DNA of 64,000 nt from an uncultured Oscillospiraceae bacterium (lineage in GTDB: Bacteria; Bacillota; Clostridia; Oscillospirales; Acutalibacteraceae), in the NCBI GenBank assembly GCA_905192745.1, contig CAJJLZ010000001.1, positions 1 through 64,000 of the forward strand, written 5' to 3'. A program made the translations under genes and the position numbers. The notes beneath the pieces were generated by a model. The model did not search any database and was not told the origin of the DNA. It was given only the letters and a program-made list of their open reading frames with translations. The first letter of the stretch is position 1. Each line of letters starts with the position of its first letter. Positions 1-8,812 of this stretch are shown here, piece after piece.

Positions 1-99
1 TTTTCTGTTACCTTTCTCCTTAATCAAACTGTTTCCCTTGTTGACATATACACGGCGAGGGTTCCCCACCGTAAAACGTCCCTCCTGTGCTCTTCGAAG

Positions 100-180
100 G
101 GAAAAGTTTCGTCCTCTGCGGAGGACGACAGGGGCCTTGCCCCTCGACCCCACCGCCTTTTTGAAAAAGGCGGGCGAAAA
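100..180. repeat. Hairpin-rich intergenic element, three adjacent inverted repeats
   Basis: Three perfect inverted repeats stand in series: arms 110-116/121-127, arms 130-135/139-144, and arms 153-162/164-173 (TTTTTGAAAAA at the centre). Short ORFs on both strands across 20-301 have low-complexity Arg/Pro-rich translations and look spurious. The arrangement resembles multi-copy intergenic repeats of clostridial genomes, but only one copy is visible here, so repeat status is inference. Nothing else is recognisable in 1-300. Confidence 0.45.
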
Positions 181-300
181 CTTTTTGTGCAAAACTTTCT
201 GTAAAACGATTTTTTTGACAGACTGCGCACCTCAATTGGAGACGCGTTTGGGCAAAATCTTCTCGGATGGAGAAGCCTGTCCGCCGTTCAGCCCGTAACA

Positions 301-345
301 AAAGCCGCGCCGCGCATCGTCATGCGATGCGCGGCGCGGCTTTTT
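301..345. terminator. Bidirectional intrinsic terminator
   Basis: A perfect 19-bp inverted repeat (301-319 and 325-343) with a 5-nt loop and T-runs on both sides. It lies directly downstream of the stop codon of the leftward GH13-like lipoprotein gene and should end that operon. Confidence 0.9.
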
Positions 346-363
346 AAATCAAACGAACGGGGC

Positions 364-2559
364 TTATTTCTGAAGAATCGCGGCCCCATAGGGGGCGATG
401 GCGGCGGTCGTGCCGGATACGGTCACGCCGCTTTCATACAGCACGGTGTTCGCGCCGTCCCCGATATCGAAGCTCTGTTCGGTATCGGACAGGTTCACCA
501 GCACCAGCTTCCTGTCGCTGTCGTTGAACCGGTAGAAAGCCACCACCGGCTTATCCGACATCTGATATTCGATATCGTAGTCCATCGGGAGATAGGCCTC
601 CCGCGCGCCGAAGATGTCCTTGAAGAAGGACTGCAGGTTTTCGCCGGGAAGCTTATAGGTCGCCGGGTCCTCGTCCCCCTGATAGAGGAAGGGCATCCCG
701 TCGATAAAGCTCATCACGCTCCACAGCGCCTTGGCCTTCTCGGTGCCGTATACCTTCTGGGGACGGGCGGCGTCAAAGGTCCAGGTCACGGTGTCGTGGT
801 TGCCGAGGAAGCGCAGCTTAACCTGGCCCTTGACCGAGGTTTTGCGCTCCACGTCCAGCCAGCGCATCAGTTCCTGCGCGTATTCGGTGTCGCTGACCTT
901 GGAGTGGTTCAGGTTGTACATCATGCGGAACAGCGGCATGTCGTAAAACACGTCGGTGATTTCCGCATAGAAGGGGACGGGGTGGAAGTTTTCCGGCATA
1001 ATCAGCGGGTCCTTCCCGCCCGTTTCAAAGCCCTCGTTGATCGCGCGGACGATGTTCTGGCCGCCCGCGAGGCCCGAGCTGCTGGGACGGAAGCCGGCGA
1101 CCGGGGACCAGTTGGACAGGCCGCCCATCGAGCAGTCGATCCGGGCGCCGTCCACCCCTAGCTCCTTCGCGTGGGCCTTGACCAGATCCACCGTATAGGC
1201 GTAATATTCCGGGTTATTGTAGTCGAAAGATACGCATTCCCATTCAATCTGGTCGGAGCCGTCCTGCTTCTTGGAAATCCAGTCGGGATGCTCCTTTGCC
1301 AGAGGCTGGGCCGGGCGGGGGCCGTGGGGAACGTAATCGAAGAGCACCCGCATATCCAGCTCATGGGCCCGGTCGATGAAGGCCTTCGCCCCCTCCGACC
1401 CGCCGTACAGGAGGGAGATGACCGACTGGTCGATCGGCTCGTATACGTTGTTGTTGGTGCTGGAGAAGATCGGCAGCAACCACACGTTCTTTATGCCCAT
1501 CTCCTTGAGACCGGCCAGCTGCTCCGCGTATTCCTGCAGGGTGTGCGGGTTGGAATAGTTGGTATCCATCGTGCCGTAGGGGAAGCCCTCGTACATCGGG
1601 CCGTCGGATACCGGCTCGTCGGGCGTTTTGTAGCCCAGCTCGGCGTAGAAATCCTGAATCGCGGTATATTTGTCCTGTTCGCCCGGCAGCTGGAGATACA
1701 GGCTGCCCACCTCCACCACATCGCCTTTTTTAATATAGCTTTCCACGGCGGCGAGGTTGGTGACCCCCAGCTTGTCGTTTTCATCGTAATAGGCGGAGGT
1801 GGTCCATTTTTCCACTTCGTCGATAAACAGAACGTTGAGGTTCACCGCCGGGTTGCTCTGGCTCAGGCAGGTGACGGGGCTGCTGTAGTCCGTCGCCGTC
1901 ACGCGGTACTTGGTATACTCCTTGAAGGAATAAACGCCCGCCGGGGTGCTTCCCGGGTATTCGAACGTCGAGGTTTCCTTGTCCATATCAATCCCGCGGA
2001 CCAGAAAGGCCACGCCGTTAATTAGCTGATTTTCCTCCGCGCTGGAGGTCAGTCTGGCCGTCAGCTTGAGCGCGCCGTCCATGAATTCATAGACATACGT
2101 GATGGTCAGCGTGTCGATGGTCATGCTGACTTCCAGCCCGGTGGAGGTCCGGTAGATGGCGTCCACCGTGTAATCGGGCAGCTTCTTGCGCTTCATCAGG
2201 ATGGTGGGAAGCTTCCATGTTTCAAAATCCGTGAAGCTCTGGTAGCCCAGCTGTCCCATCACCATCGCCTTGTTGTAGCCGACGTCGATCAGCAGCCCGC
2301 CGAGATCCACCGTCTGGGCGCTGGTTTTCACCTGAGTGACCATGCCGGTTTTGGTGTTGATCCGGCAGGTCATGCCGCCGACGGTTACATCGGTGAAGGC
2401 TTCCTCCGCCGTGACCGCGATTGCCGTTTTGTTGGGATCGTCCGCGGCGGAGCTTCCGTTCGAGGAATTGTCCTTTCCGCCGGTGTTGCAGCCGGCAAGC
2501 AGGGACAGGAGCATCGTGCCGCAGAGCACGGCGCTCAGAATGCGAAGAGGTCTTTTCAT
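364..2559 (-). CDS. GH13-like alpha-amylase family lipoprotein
   Basis: A predicted secreted, lipid-anchored glycosidase of 731 residues. The N-terminus is a lipoprotein signal with lipobox LLAGC (Cys24). An N-terminal beta-rich region (about 50-320) precedes a GH13-type TIM barrel. Visible motifs are region II GARID (nucleophile Asp475), region III MPEN (acid/base Glu523) and region IV LGNHD (Asp589). Region I reads FDYVPHG (Asp408), where most GH13 enzymes have a DxxxNH pattern. It should act on an alpha-glucan or related alpha-glycoside at the cell surface, but the subfamily and substrate cannot be read. An AAAGGA ribosome binding site precedes the ATG. It follows a cytoplasmic paralogue in the same direction, 189 bp downstream, and likely shares its promoter. 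A perfect terminator follows. Confidence 0.85.
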   Translation of the reverse strand: MKRPLRILSAVLCGTMLLSLLAGCNTGGKDNSSNGSSAADDPNKTAIAVTAEEAFTDVTVGGMTCRINTKTGMVTQVKTSAQTVDLGGLLIDVGYNKAMVMGQLGYQSFTDFETWKLPTILMKRKKLPDYTVDAIYRTSTGLEVSMTIDTLTITYVYEFMDGALKLTARLTSSAEENQLINGVAFLVRGIDMDKETSTFEYPGSTPAGVYSFKEYTKYRVTATDYSSPVTCLSQSNPAVNLNVLFIDEVEKWTTSAYYDENDKLGVTNLAAVESYIKKGDVVEVGSLYLQLPGEQDKYTAIQDFYAELGYKTPDEPVSDGPMYEGFPYGTMDTNYSNPHTLQEYAEQLAGLKEMGIKNVWLLPIFSSTNNNVYEPIDQSVISLLYGGSEGAKAFIDRAHELDMRVLFDYVPHGPRPAQPLAKEHPDWISKKQDGSDQIEWECVSFDYNNPEYYAYTVDLVKAHAKELGVDGARIDCSMGGLSNWSPVAGFRPSSSGLAGGQNIVRAINEGFETGGKDPLIMPENFHPVPFYAEITDVFYDMPLFRMMYNLNHSKVSDTEYAQELMRWLDVERKTSVKGQVKLRFLGNHDTVTWTFDAARPQKVYGTEKAKALWSVMSFIDGMPFLYQGDEDPATYKLPGENLQSFFKDIFGAREAYLPMDYDIEYQMSDKPVVAFYRFNDSDRKLVLVNLSDTEQSFDIGDGANTVLYESGVTVSGTTAAIAPYGAAILQK

Positions 2560-2636
2560 GAAAATCCGTGTCCTTTCCGGACCGGCCGTCTTCCGGAGAA
2601 AGGCGGCGTCCCCTTTTCTGATCAGGGAGCGTTTCG

Positions 2637-2669
2637 GGCCGCCGCCCGTCCCTGAAAGGGGCGGCGGCC
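2637..2669. other. Intercistronic hairpin between the two GH13-like genes
   Basis: A perfect 11-bp GC-rich inverted repeat (2637-2647 and 2659-2669) with an 11-nt loop. No T-run follows on the minus strand, so it is more likely an mRNA-stability or processing element than a terminator. Confidence 0.45.
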
Positions 2670-2748
2670 GGTCCCGCCGGCGGAAAGGGGGGGACAGAAG
2701 CCGGGATTTCCTCTTTCCGGAGCCGGAGGGACTGCGCGGGCGCGCGGA

Positions 2749-4761
2749 TTACAGTCGGTAAATGTCGTAAGCGAAGGGCGCGACAACGCCGGAGGCGCCG
2801 TCGTTCACCAGAGACGCCGCGCCCGGATAGGCGGACAGGTCGAATGCCTGCGGCTGATCGGACAGGTTGACCAGCACCAGACGGCGCCCGTCCCCTTCCC
2901 CGCGGAGGAACGCCATGACCGGGGTGCCGGTATACAGGTATTCGGTGGCGTTGGTGTTTCCGATCAGCTCCCGCCGGTCGCGGAAGAGCTTGGTGAAGAA
3001 ATCGATGCGCTTTTCCCCTTCCGCGAGGTAGATGGAGGGGTCTTCGTCGCCGTGATAAATCATCGGCATCCCGTCGATCAGGGAAATAACCGCCCACAGC
3101 GCTTTCGCGCCTCCCTCGCCGTAGCAGTCCACCGCGCGGCGGGACTGCCATACCCAAGAGACCGTGTCGTGGTTGCCGAGGAAGCGCAGTTTATGATAGT
3201 TTTCCGGGGTGGTCTGCTTTTCCACGTCCAGCCAGCGGGTCAGGGTGCGGGCATAAGCGGCCGGATCGCTTTTCAGCAGCGGCTCCAGCTCCACAAATAC
3301 CCGGTAGAGGTTCATGCCGTAAAACAGGTCGGTGGTGTGGTAATACGGCGGGATGGGGTTGAAATTTTCCGGCAGGATGAAGGGACGCTTCCCTCCCCGC
3401 AGGAACCCGTCGCGGATCGCTTCGGTGATATGAACGCCGGCGCATACGCTGTCCGCGCTGGGGCGGTAGCCGTTATAGGGCCGCCAGTTGGACAGGCCGC
3501 CCATCGCGCAGTCGATCCGCGCGCCGTCCACGCCGAAGCGCTTCACATGGTCGTAAACCAGATCGGAGGTGTATTTCTGATAGCCCGGGTGGTTGTAATC
3601 CATCGATACGCAGTGCCATTCGTCCTGCAGGGAGCCGTCCCGGCGCTTGGCGCACCAGTCGGGGTTATCCTTCGCCAGCGGGAATTCCGGCGCGGGGCCG
3701 TGGGGAACGTAATCGAACAGTACGGTCATCCCCAGCTCATGCGCCTTGCCGCAGTAGTATTTGCAGCCCTCTTCCCCGCCATACCGTTTGTCGATGACCG
3801 ACTGGTCGTTGGAATGGTACACGCCGTCCTCGTTGTGGTCAAAGACCGGCAGAAGCCAGACATGGTCGATCCCCATCTCCTTCAGCCCCTGCAGACGGCC
3901 GGCATACTGGAACAGATCCTCCTTCATCGGGAAATCGGAGTCCATCGTCCCGGCCGGATGGCAGGAGTACATCACCCCGTCGGTGACGCCGCCCTCGCAG
4001 GGGCGGTAGCCGAGAAAATCCACGAAATCGCGGATCTGCCGATAGGGACTGACCGCCGGGACGCAGGGCTGAATATACAGGTTGCCCACCTCCAGCGATT
4101 CGCCGGGGGCCAGCTCCGCTTCCAGCGAAGGGCAGTAGACGAAATGGGTCCGCTTTCCGTCGGTATACACGCCGCAGCTCCATTTTTCCACGTCGTCGAT
4201 AAACAGGAGATTGCACTCGTCCTTCCCCACGCCGATGTGGGTGGCAAAATTGATAAGGCCGGTTTCCATCACCTCATAAGGGGTCAGCGAAGCGGCCTGC
4301 TGAACGTTCAGCGGGGTGTTGCAGGGAAAATCGAAGGCGACGTTTTCCACCGCGTTCAGGCGGGACAGGAAGGAAAACGTGTTCAGATACGCCGCGTCCC
4401 CGCCGGTGTTTTGAATGGTCGCCGCCAGCTTCAGCGCGCCTTCCATGAGGGTGTAGGTGAAGGTGACGGCGAGCGGGCCCGCCGCATAGGTGAAGGCGGC
4501 GCGTCCTTCCCCCTGCTCCGCCGCCGATACGTCCGGCGTTTCCCGTCCGGCTTTGGTGGGGAGGATGCGGGGCAGGTTCCAAGTGCGGTTTTCCAGCAGG
4601 GAGTCGTACTCCAGAATCCCGTTCAGGTTTTTTTCGTTGCAGCCGAGATCAAAGCCGATCCCGTCAAAGGGAATGCGCACCCCTTCCCGTACAACCTCGG
4701 TCAGCGCGCCGGTTTTTTCATCGAAAGAGCAGGATAAGGAAGCGTTACGAAGAGTGAGCAT
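2749..4761 (-). CDS. GH13-like alpha-amylase family protein, cytoplasmic
   Basis: A 670-residue paralogue of the neighbouring lipoprotein, without a signal peptide. It has the same order: an N-terminal beta-rich domain, then a TIM barrel with FDYVPHG, GARIDC, LPEN and LGNHD, so the Asp/Glu/Asp triad is complete. The ATG at 4761 is preferred because AGAAAGGA lies 8 bases upstream; an in-frame ATG 36 bases further upstream has no such site. Pairing of an exported and a cytoplasmic copy suggests extracellular cutting followed by intracellular trimming of the same kind of oligosaccharide. A promoter and a LacI/cre-type operator lie upstream. The exact specificity (alpha-amylase, neopullulanase or other) is not determinable. 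Confidence 0.85.
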   Translation of the reverse strand: MLTLRNASLSCSFDEKTGALTEVVREGVRIPFDGIGFDLGCNEKNLNGILEYDSLLENRTWNLPRILPTKAGRETPDVSAAEQGEGRAAFTYAAGPLAVTFTYTLMEGALKLAATIQNTGGDAAYLNTFSFLSRLNAVENVAFDFPCNTPLNVQQAASLTPYEVMETGLINFATHIGVGKDECNLLFIDDVEKWSCGVYTDGKRTHFVYCPSLEAELAPGESLEVGNLYIQPCVPAVSPYRQIRDFVDFLGYRPCEGGVTDGVMYSCHPAGTMDSDFPMKEDLFQYAGRLQGLKEMGIDHVWLLPVFDHNEDGVYHSNDQSVIDKRYGGEEGCKYYCGKAHELGMTVLFDYVPHGPAPEFPLAKDNPDWCAKRRDGSLQDEWHCVSMDYNHPGYQKYTSDLVYDHVKRFGVDGARIDCAMGGLSNWRPYNGYRPSADSVCAGVHITEAIRDGFLRGGKRPFILPENFNPIPPYYHTTDLFYGMNLYRVFVELEPLLKSDPAAYARTLTRWLDVEKQTTPENYHKLRFLGNHDTVSWVWQSRRAVDCYGEGGAKALWAVISLIDGMPMIYHGDEDPSIYLAEGEKRIDFFTKLFRDRRELIGNTNATEYLYTGTPVMAFLRGEGDGRRLVLVNLSDQPQAFDLSAYPGAASLVNDGASGVVAPFAYDIYRL

Positions 4762-4881
4762 AGCGTTCGTCCTTTCTTCTTGCGGGTTTGTGGGCACGGA
4801 TGATTTCCGCCCGGTGTTTCGTCGGGGCGTCCTGCCGGCCGAGAGGCGCGGCGTATGCCGGCGGGACGGCGGGGATGTTGA

Positions 4882-4893
4882 GTAAACGTTTAC
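4882..4893. promoter_or_regulatory. LacI/cre-type operator upstream of the GH13-like genes
   Basis: The perfect 12-bp palindrome GTAAACGTTTAC lies between the predicted minus-strand promoter and the first GH13-like gene, a position suited to blocking transcription. The sequence fits both LacI-family operators and CcpA cre sites. Confidence 0.75.
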
Positions 4894-4955
4894 ATACTCG
4901 GTAAAAAAGCAGGCGCCGTTATTTCCGTGAAAAACATAACTGGTGCCGTGTACAT

Positions 4956-4984
4956 AGTATAGTAGAACGATTGCCCAAAGTCAA
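4956..4984 (-). promoter_or_regulatory. Promoter of the GH13-like operon
   Basis: Read on the minus strand: TTGACT (4979-4984), a 17-bp spacer, TATACT (4956-4961). The expected start near 4949 leaves a leader of about 190 bases that contains the operator. Confidence 0.75.
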
Positions 4985-5436
4985 TAACAAAGTGAAAAAT
5001 GAAAAGTTTTTTGTACACAATTTTCGGGGCCGCCTGCCGAAATTATGCAAAAAGCGCGTAAGCGACATACAATCCCGCGGCATTCCTTCCGCCGGGTTCC
5101 AACGGACGCCCGGCCCGCCGAGTGCGTCCGCAGGGCAAAACGGAGTGCCCCTCTGCGGAGGGTTCCCCCTCTTTGGAAAAACGACCCCGGACGATCTGAA
5201 CCAACGGTTGAGGACGACGGCCGGGACAGGCCTCCCAGCCGGATGAAACGGGCGGTGCGACCGGCTTTGGCCGGAAAATTTCTGAAAAAAGGCCGGAACA
5301 GCGCCTTGCCCAAGAGAAACGCGGGATTTTATTGGGAAAAATGACGGATGAATTTCGCCGAAAAACAGCCAAAAACCGCGGGATTTCACGGGATTTTGCG
5401 CCGATGCTCGATTTAAACAAAAAATTAAATCGGGGG
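4985..5436. other. Intergenic stretch with no recognisable gene
   Basis: Several overlapping ORFs of 90-160 codons exist on both strands, but none has a convincing ribosome binding site, a recognisable domain or natural amino-acid composition. I see no conserved RNA element. This is the spacer between the leftward GH13-like operon and the rightward transport operon. Confidence 0.5.
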
Positions 5437-5464
5437 TTGACTTTTCGGTGAAGTTGACTATAAT
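5437..5464 (+). promoter_or_regulatory. Promoter of the ABC transport operon
   Basis: TTGACT (5437-5442), a 16-bp spacer and a consensus TATAAT (5459-5464). Transcription would start near 5471, giving an unusually long leader of about 370 bases before the first gene at 5844. Confidence 0.8.
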
Positions 5465-5506
5465 GAAGATAGATACCGTGTCACATGGGGTGGATTATTC
5501 GATTGA

Positions 5507-5515
5507 GTAAACGAT
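5507..5515. promoter_or_regulatory. Partial LacI/cre-type operator
   Basis: GTAAACGAT matches the left part of the operator found elsewhere in the window. It lies about 40 bases downstream of the -10 box of the transport operon. Confidence 0.45.
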
Positions 5516-5723
5516 GTCGCTTATTTTCCGGCGGCTGTCAGCGAAAAAATGGGACGCGGATTCTCAAACGGCTTTCCGACGGGAGATAACGATATCCTTC
5601 TTTCGGCGGGCCGCCCGATTCCTGAAAAATCAGGAAAACACCTGTGCAAGATGACCAAATGTGCTGCGCGGCCCGGCGGCTCGGGCGCAGGCGCGGGGGA
5701 TAAGCAAAAAAGAGAGGGAGCAG

Positions 5724-5757
5724 GCTTTCCAAGAGTAAACGATTACTCTTGGAAAGC
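5724..5757. promoter_or_regulatory. LacI/cre-type operator inside an extended dyad
   Basis: The core GTAAACGATTAC (5735-5746) sits at the centre of a perfect 15-bp inverted repeat (5724-5738 and 5743-5757) separated by ACGA. It lies in the leader about 90 bases before the first transport gene. It can work as a DNA operator or, in RNA, as a strong hairpin; a short T-run (5759-5763) follows. Confidence 0.7.
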
Positions 5758-5843
5758 GCTTTTGCGCGATGGGAAACCGCCGCATCGATCCGGCGGAAGA
5801 CCGCCTGTCCATGTCCATCATTACAAATTCGGAGGTACCGGTT

Positions 5844-8798
5844 ATGAAGTTTTCAAAGCGATTGTTGGCGGCGGTGTGCGCGCTGGCGTTGTTCTGCACC
5901 TTGCCGCTGTCGGCTGCAGCGGATGAGACGGCGGACGGGGAAACGGGCGCCGATGCCTCCGTTACCGTGCGGCAGGCAAAGGACGACGCGGGGGAGGAAA
6001 CGCCCAGCTATTACGATTATCTGGCGCAGTACGGCGCCGCGGCCCGGCCGAAAAGCACCCTGACGATTTCCGCCTCCGAATACATAAAGGACGAAAACGC
6101 GAACGTAAAGGTTTCGGACTACGAGGGCAGGAGCGGCGTGGTGCTCTGGGATTCGCAGGAAGGCACGCTGACATGGGAGATAGACGTGGCGGAAACCGGC
6201 CTTTACAATCTGGCGCTGGTTTACTGCCCGATCAAGATGAAGGGCAACGATATTCAGCTGGGCCTTTCCATCGACGGGAAGCGGCCGTACACCAATGCCG
6301 ATACGCTGGCGTTCCCCCGCCTGTTCCGCGACGAGGTGGAAGCCGGCCGGGAAACGGACGGCCGCTTTGAAATCGACGCGCAGGGCAACGAGGTGCGTCC
6401 TACTGCGGCAGAGGTTTTTGAATGGCAGACCTACGAAGCGATTGATTCCAAGGGCGCGTACAACGGCGCGCTGCAGTTCTATCTGGAAAAGGGGAAGCAC
6501 ACGCTGTCTCTGGATATGCAGATGGAGGCGATGGCGCTTTCCGAGATTCGGTTTTATCCCGCGTCCGATACCGTGGATTACGAACAGGCGCTTGCCGTCT
6601 GGAACGCGGAAGGCGCGAAGGATTCCAGCGGCTATTCGCAGAAATACGAGGCGGAGGAAACGGCCTCCAAATCCTCCAACGTGCTTTTCCCCACCTACGA
6701 TAAGGGCAGCGTGAGCATGTCCCCCTCCGATCCCTACGCCACGATGTACAACACCATCGGCAAGAATACCTGGGATACCGTGGGGCAGGAGATCACATGG
6801 AACATTTCGGTGCCGGAGGACGGCTATTACTATCTTTCCTTCAAGGCCCGCCAGAATACCAAGCGGGGCATGGACAGCACCCGGGCGATTTATATCGATG
6901 GGGAGATCCCCTATGAGGAGCTGGGCAACGTCCGGTTCCCTTACCGGAGCGGCTGGTATATACAGACGGTGAGCGGGAACGAAGCGCCGTTGAAAATTTA
7001 CCTTACCGCCGGGGCGCATACCCTGACCATGCGGGCGCTTACCGGCGATGTCGCCGATATCCTCCGCCGGGTGGAGGAAGCGGTTTTCGAGCTGAATGTG
7101 TGGTATCGCCGGATTATCATGATTACCGGTTCCAACGCCGACTCCAGCCGCGTTACCATCGACACCAACCGCGACTTCCTGCTGGATAAGAAAATCCCCG
7201 GCCTGATGGACGGCTTCCAGAGCATTGTGGACAGCCTCACCGTCGCGCTGGAGGACGTGGAGGAGATGTACGGCGGCAACGGCACCGGTGCTTCCACGAT
7301 TTCGGAAATCATCGCCCAGCTGAAGGCGTTTATCAAAAAGCCGAATACCATCGCCAAACGGCTGGAGGCTTACCGTGGCAACGTCAGCTCCCTCGCTACA
7401 TGGGTGCTGGATATGCGGGATCAGCCGCTGGAGCTGGATTATTTCGTCCTGTATTCGCCGGATCAGGCGGAGCCGGCCTCCGGCACCAACTTCTTCAGTC
7501 AGGTGGCGTACCGCGCGAAGATGTTCTACGGATCCTTTGTAAACGATTACAATTCCATCGGCGGTTCCTCCACGACGACCGGCGGCAAGCCGCTGGAGGT
7601 CTGGATGAGTACCAGCGATCTGGCGACCACCGGGATTTCCTCCGGCCGTGATCAGGCCCAGCTCCTCAAAAAGATGATCGACGACCTGTTTGTCCCTCAG
7701 GAGGGCATCGGCGTCAACCTGAGTCTGGTTACCAATTCCGCCACCCTGATTCAGGCGACGCTGGCCGGCAAAGGGCCCGACGTGGCGCTCTTTGTTTCCA
7801 AGGATACGCCGGTCAATCTGGCCATGCGGAACGCACTGGTCCCGCTCGATCAGTTTGAGGATTTTGAAGAGGTTACCGGCCAGTTTATGGCGTCCGCGAT
7901 GATTCCCTACAAATACAATGGCAAATATTACGCGCTGCCGGAGACCCAGAGCTATGATATGCTGTTCTATCGGACGGATGTGTTTGAGGAACTGGGTCTG
8001 GTGCCGCCGGAAACCTGGCAGGATTTTTATGAGATGATCCCGATCCTGCAGCAGAACAATATGCTGATCGGCATCCCGGAATCCCAGCGCACCTTTGAAG
8101 CGCTCCTGTATCAGAACGACGGCCAGTTTTATACCGACGATCTGTCCGCGACGGCGTTTGACCAGCCGGAAGCGCTGGTTGCCTTCAAAACATGGACCGA
8201 TCTGTACGCGAAATACAGCCTGCCGCTGGTGTTCGATTTCTTCAGCCGTTTCCGCACCGGCGAAATGCCGATGGCTATCATGCCCTACACTCAGGTCAAC
8301 TACCTGAACGCGTCGGCGCCCGAGCTGAAGGGCCTGTGGGCGATCGCCCCCATCCCCGGCGTGCTGAATGAGGACGGAACGGTGAACAACACCGAAACCG
8401 CCAACGGCACCGCCAGCATCATTCTGGGCAATACGAAACAGCCGGAAAACGCCTATAAATTCCTGAAATGGTGGGTAAGCGCGGAAGCGCAGGGCCGCTT
8501 CGGCGTGGAGCTGGAACAGAACATGGGCTCCTCCGCCCGGTATCCGACCGCCAATGTCGAAGCGTTCGATCAGCTTCCCTGGACCAAGTCTCAGGCGGAC
8601 AGCCTGAGCGCGCAGTGGGAAGCGGTGACCGACGTGCCGCAGATTCCCGGCAACTATTACATCACCCGCAACGTTTCCTTCGCGTTCAGAGCGGTGGTCT
8701 ATAAAAACGAAAATGAACGGGAATCCCTGTATAAGTACAACAAGGAGATCAATAAGGAGATCGACCGGAAACGCAAAGAATTCAATCTGAACGGCTGA
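5844..8798 (+). CDS. Large ABC sugar-binding protein with carbohydrate-binding-like N-terminal domains
   Basis: 984 residues with a signal peptide (about 1-28, signal-peptidase-I-like end near SAAA) and no clear lipobox. The N-terminal half holds two beta-sandwich, CBM6/35-like regions (about 60-235 and 265-430; the second starts KYEAEE), then a helical linker. From about 582 onward comes a family-1-type extracellular solute-binding domain, with typical GPDVALF, YALPET and FYRTDVF segments and NAYKFLKWW near the C-terminus. The ATG at 5844 follows GGAGG by 8 bases; the upstream in-frame start lacks a site. It should capture oligosaccharide for the two permeases directly downstream. Lack of lipid anchoring is unusual for a Gram-positive binding protein; an uncleaved signal could hold it to the membrane. 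Confidence 0.85.
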   Translation: MKFSKRLLAAVCALALFCTLPLSAAADETADGETGADASVTVRQAKDDAGEETPSYYDYLAQYGAAARPKSTLTISASEYIKDENANVKVSDYEGRSGVVLWDSQEGTLTWEIDVAETGLYNLALVYCPIKMKGNDIQLGLSIDGKRPYTNADTLAFPRLFRDEVEAGRETDGRFEIDAQGNEVRPTAAEVFEWQTYEAIDSKGAYNGALQFYLEKGKHTLSLDMQMEAMALSEIRFYPASDTVDYEQALAVWNAEGAKDSSGYSQKYEAEETASKSSNVLFPTYDKGSVSMSPSDPYATMYNTIGKNTWDTVGQEITWNISVPEDGYYYLSFKARQNTKRGMDSTRAIYIDGEIPYEELGNVRFPYRSGWYIQTVSGNEAPLKIYLTAGAHTLTMRALTGDVADILRRVEEAVFELNVWYRRIIMITGSNADSSRVTIDTNRDFLLDKKIPGLMDGFQSIVDSLTVALEDVEEMYGGNGTGASTISEIIAQLKAFIKKPNTIAKRLEAYRGNVSSLATWVLDMRDQPLELDYFVLYSPDQAEPASGTNFFSQVAYRAKMFYGSFVNDYNSIGGSSTTTGGKPLEVWMSTSDLATTGISSGRDQAQLLKKMIDDLFVPQEGIGVNLSLVTNSATLIQATLAGKGPDVALFVSKDTPVNLAMRNALVPLDQFEDFEEVTGQFMASAMIPYKYNGKYYALPETQSYDMLFYRTDVFEELGLVPPETWQDFYEMIPILQQNNMLIGIPESQRTFEALLYQNDGQFYTDDLSATAFDQPEALVAFKTWTDLYAKYSLPLVFDFFSRFRTGEMPMAIMPYTQVNYLNASAPELKGLWAIAPIPGVLNEDGTVNNTETANGTASIILGNTKQPENAYKFLKWWVSAEAQGRFGVELEQNMGSSARYPTANVEAFDQLPWTKSQADSLSAQWEAVTDVPQIPGNYYITRNVSFAFRAVVYKNENERESLYKYNKEINKEIDRKRKEFNLNG

Positions 8799-8812
8799 GG
8801 AGAGCGATCAAT

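Noticed and set aside
20..301. Short overlapping ORFs at the left edge
   Set aside because: They cross the three hairpins, lack ribosome binding sites and have unnatural composition.
4919..5420. Several 90-156-codon ORFs on both strands
   Set aside because: They overlap each other, one runs across a predicted promoter, and none has a domain or RBS.
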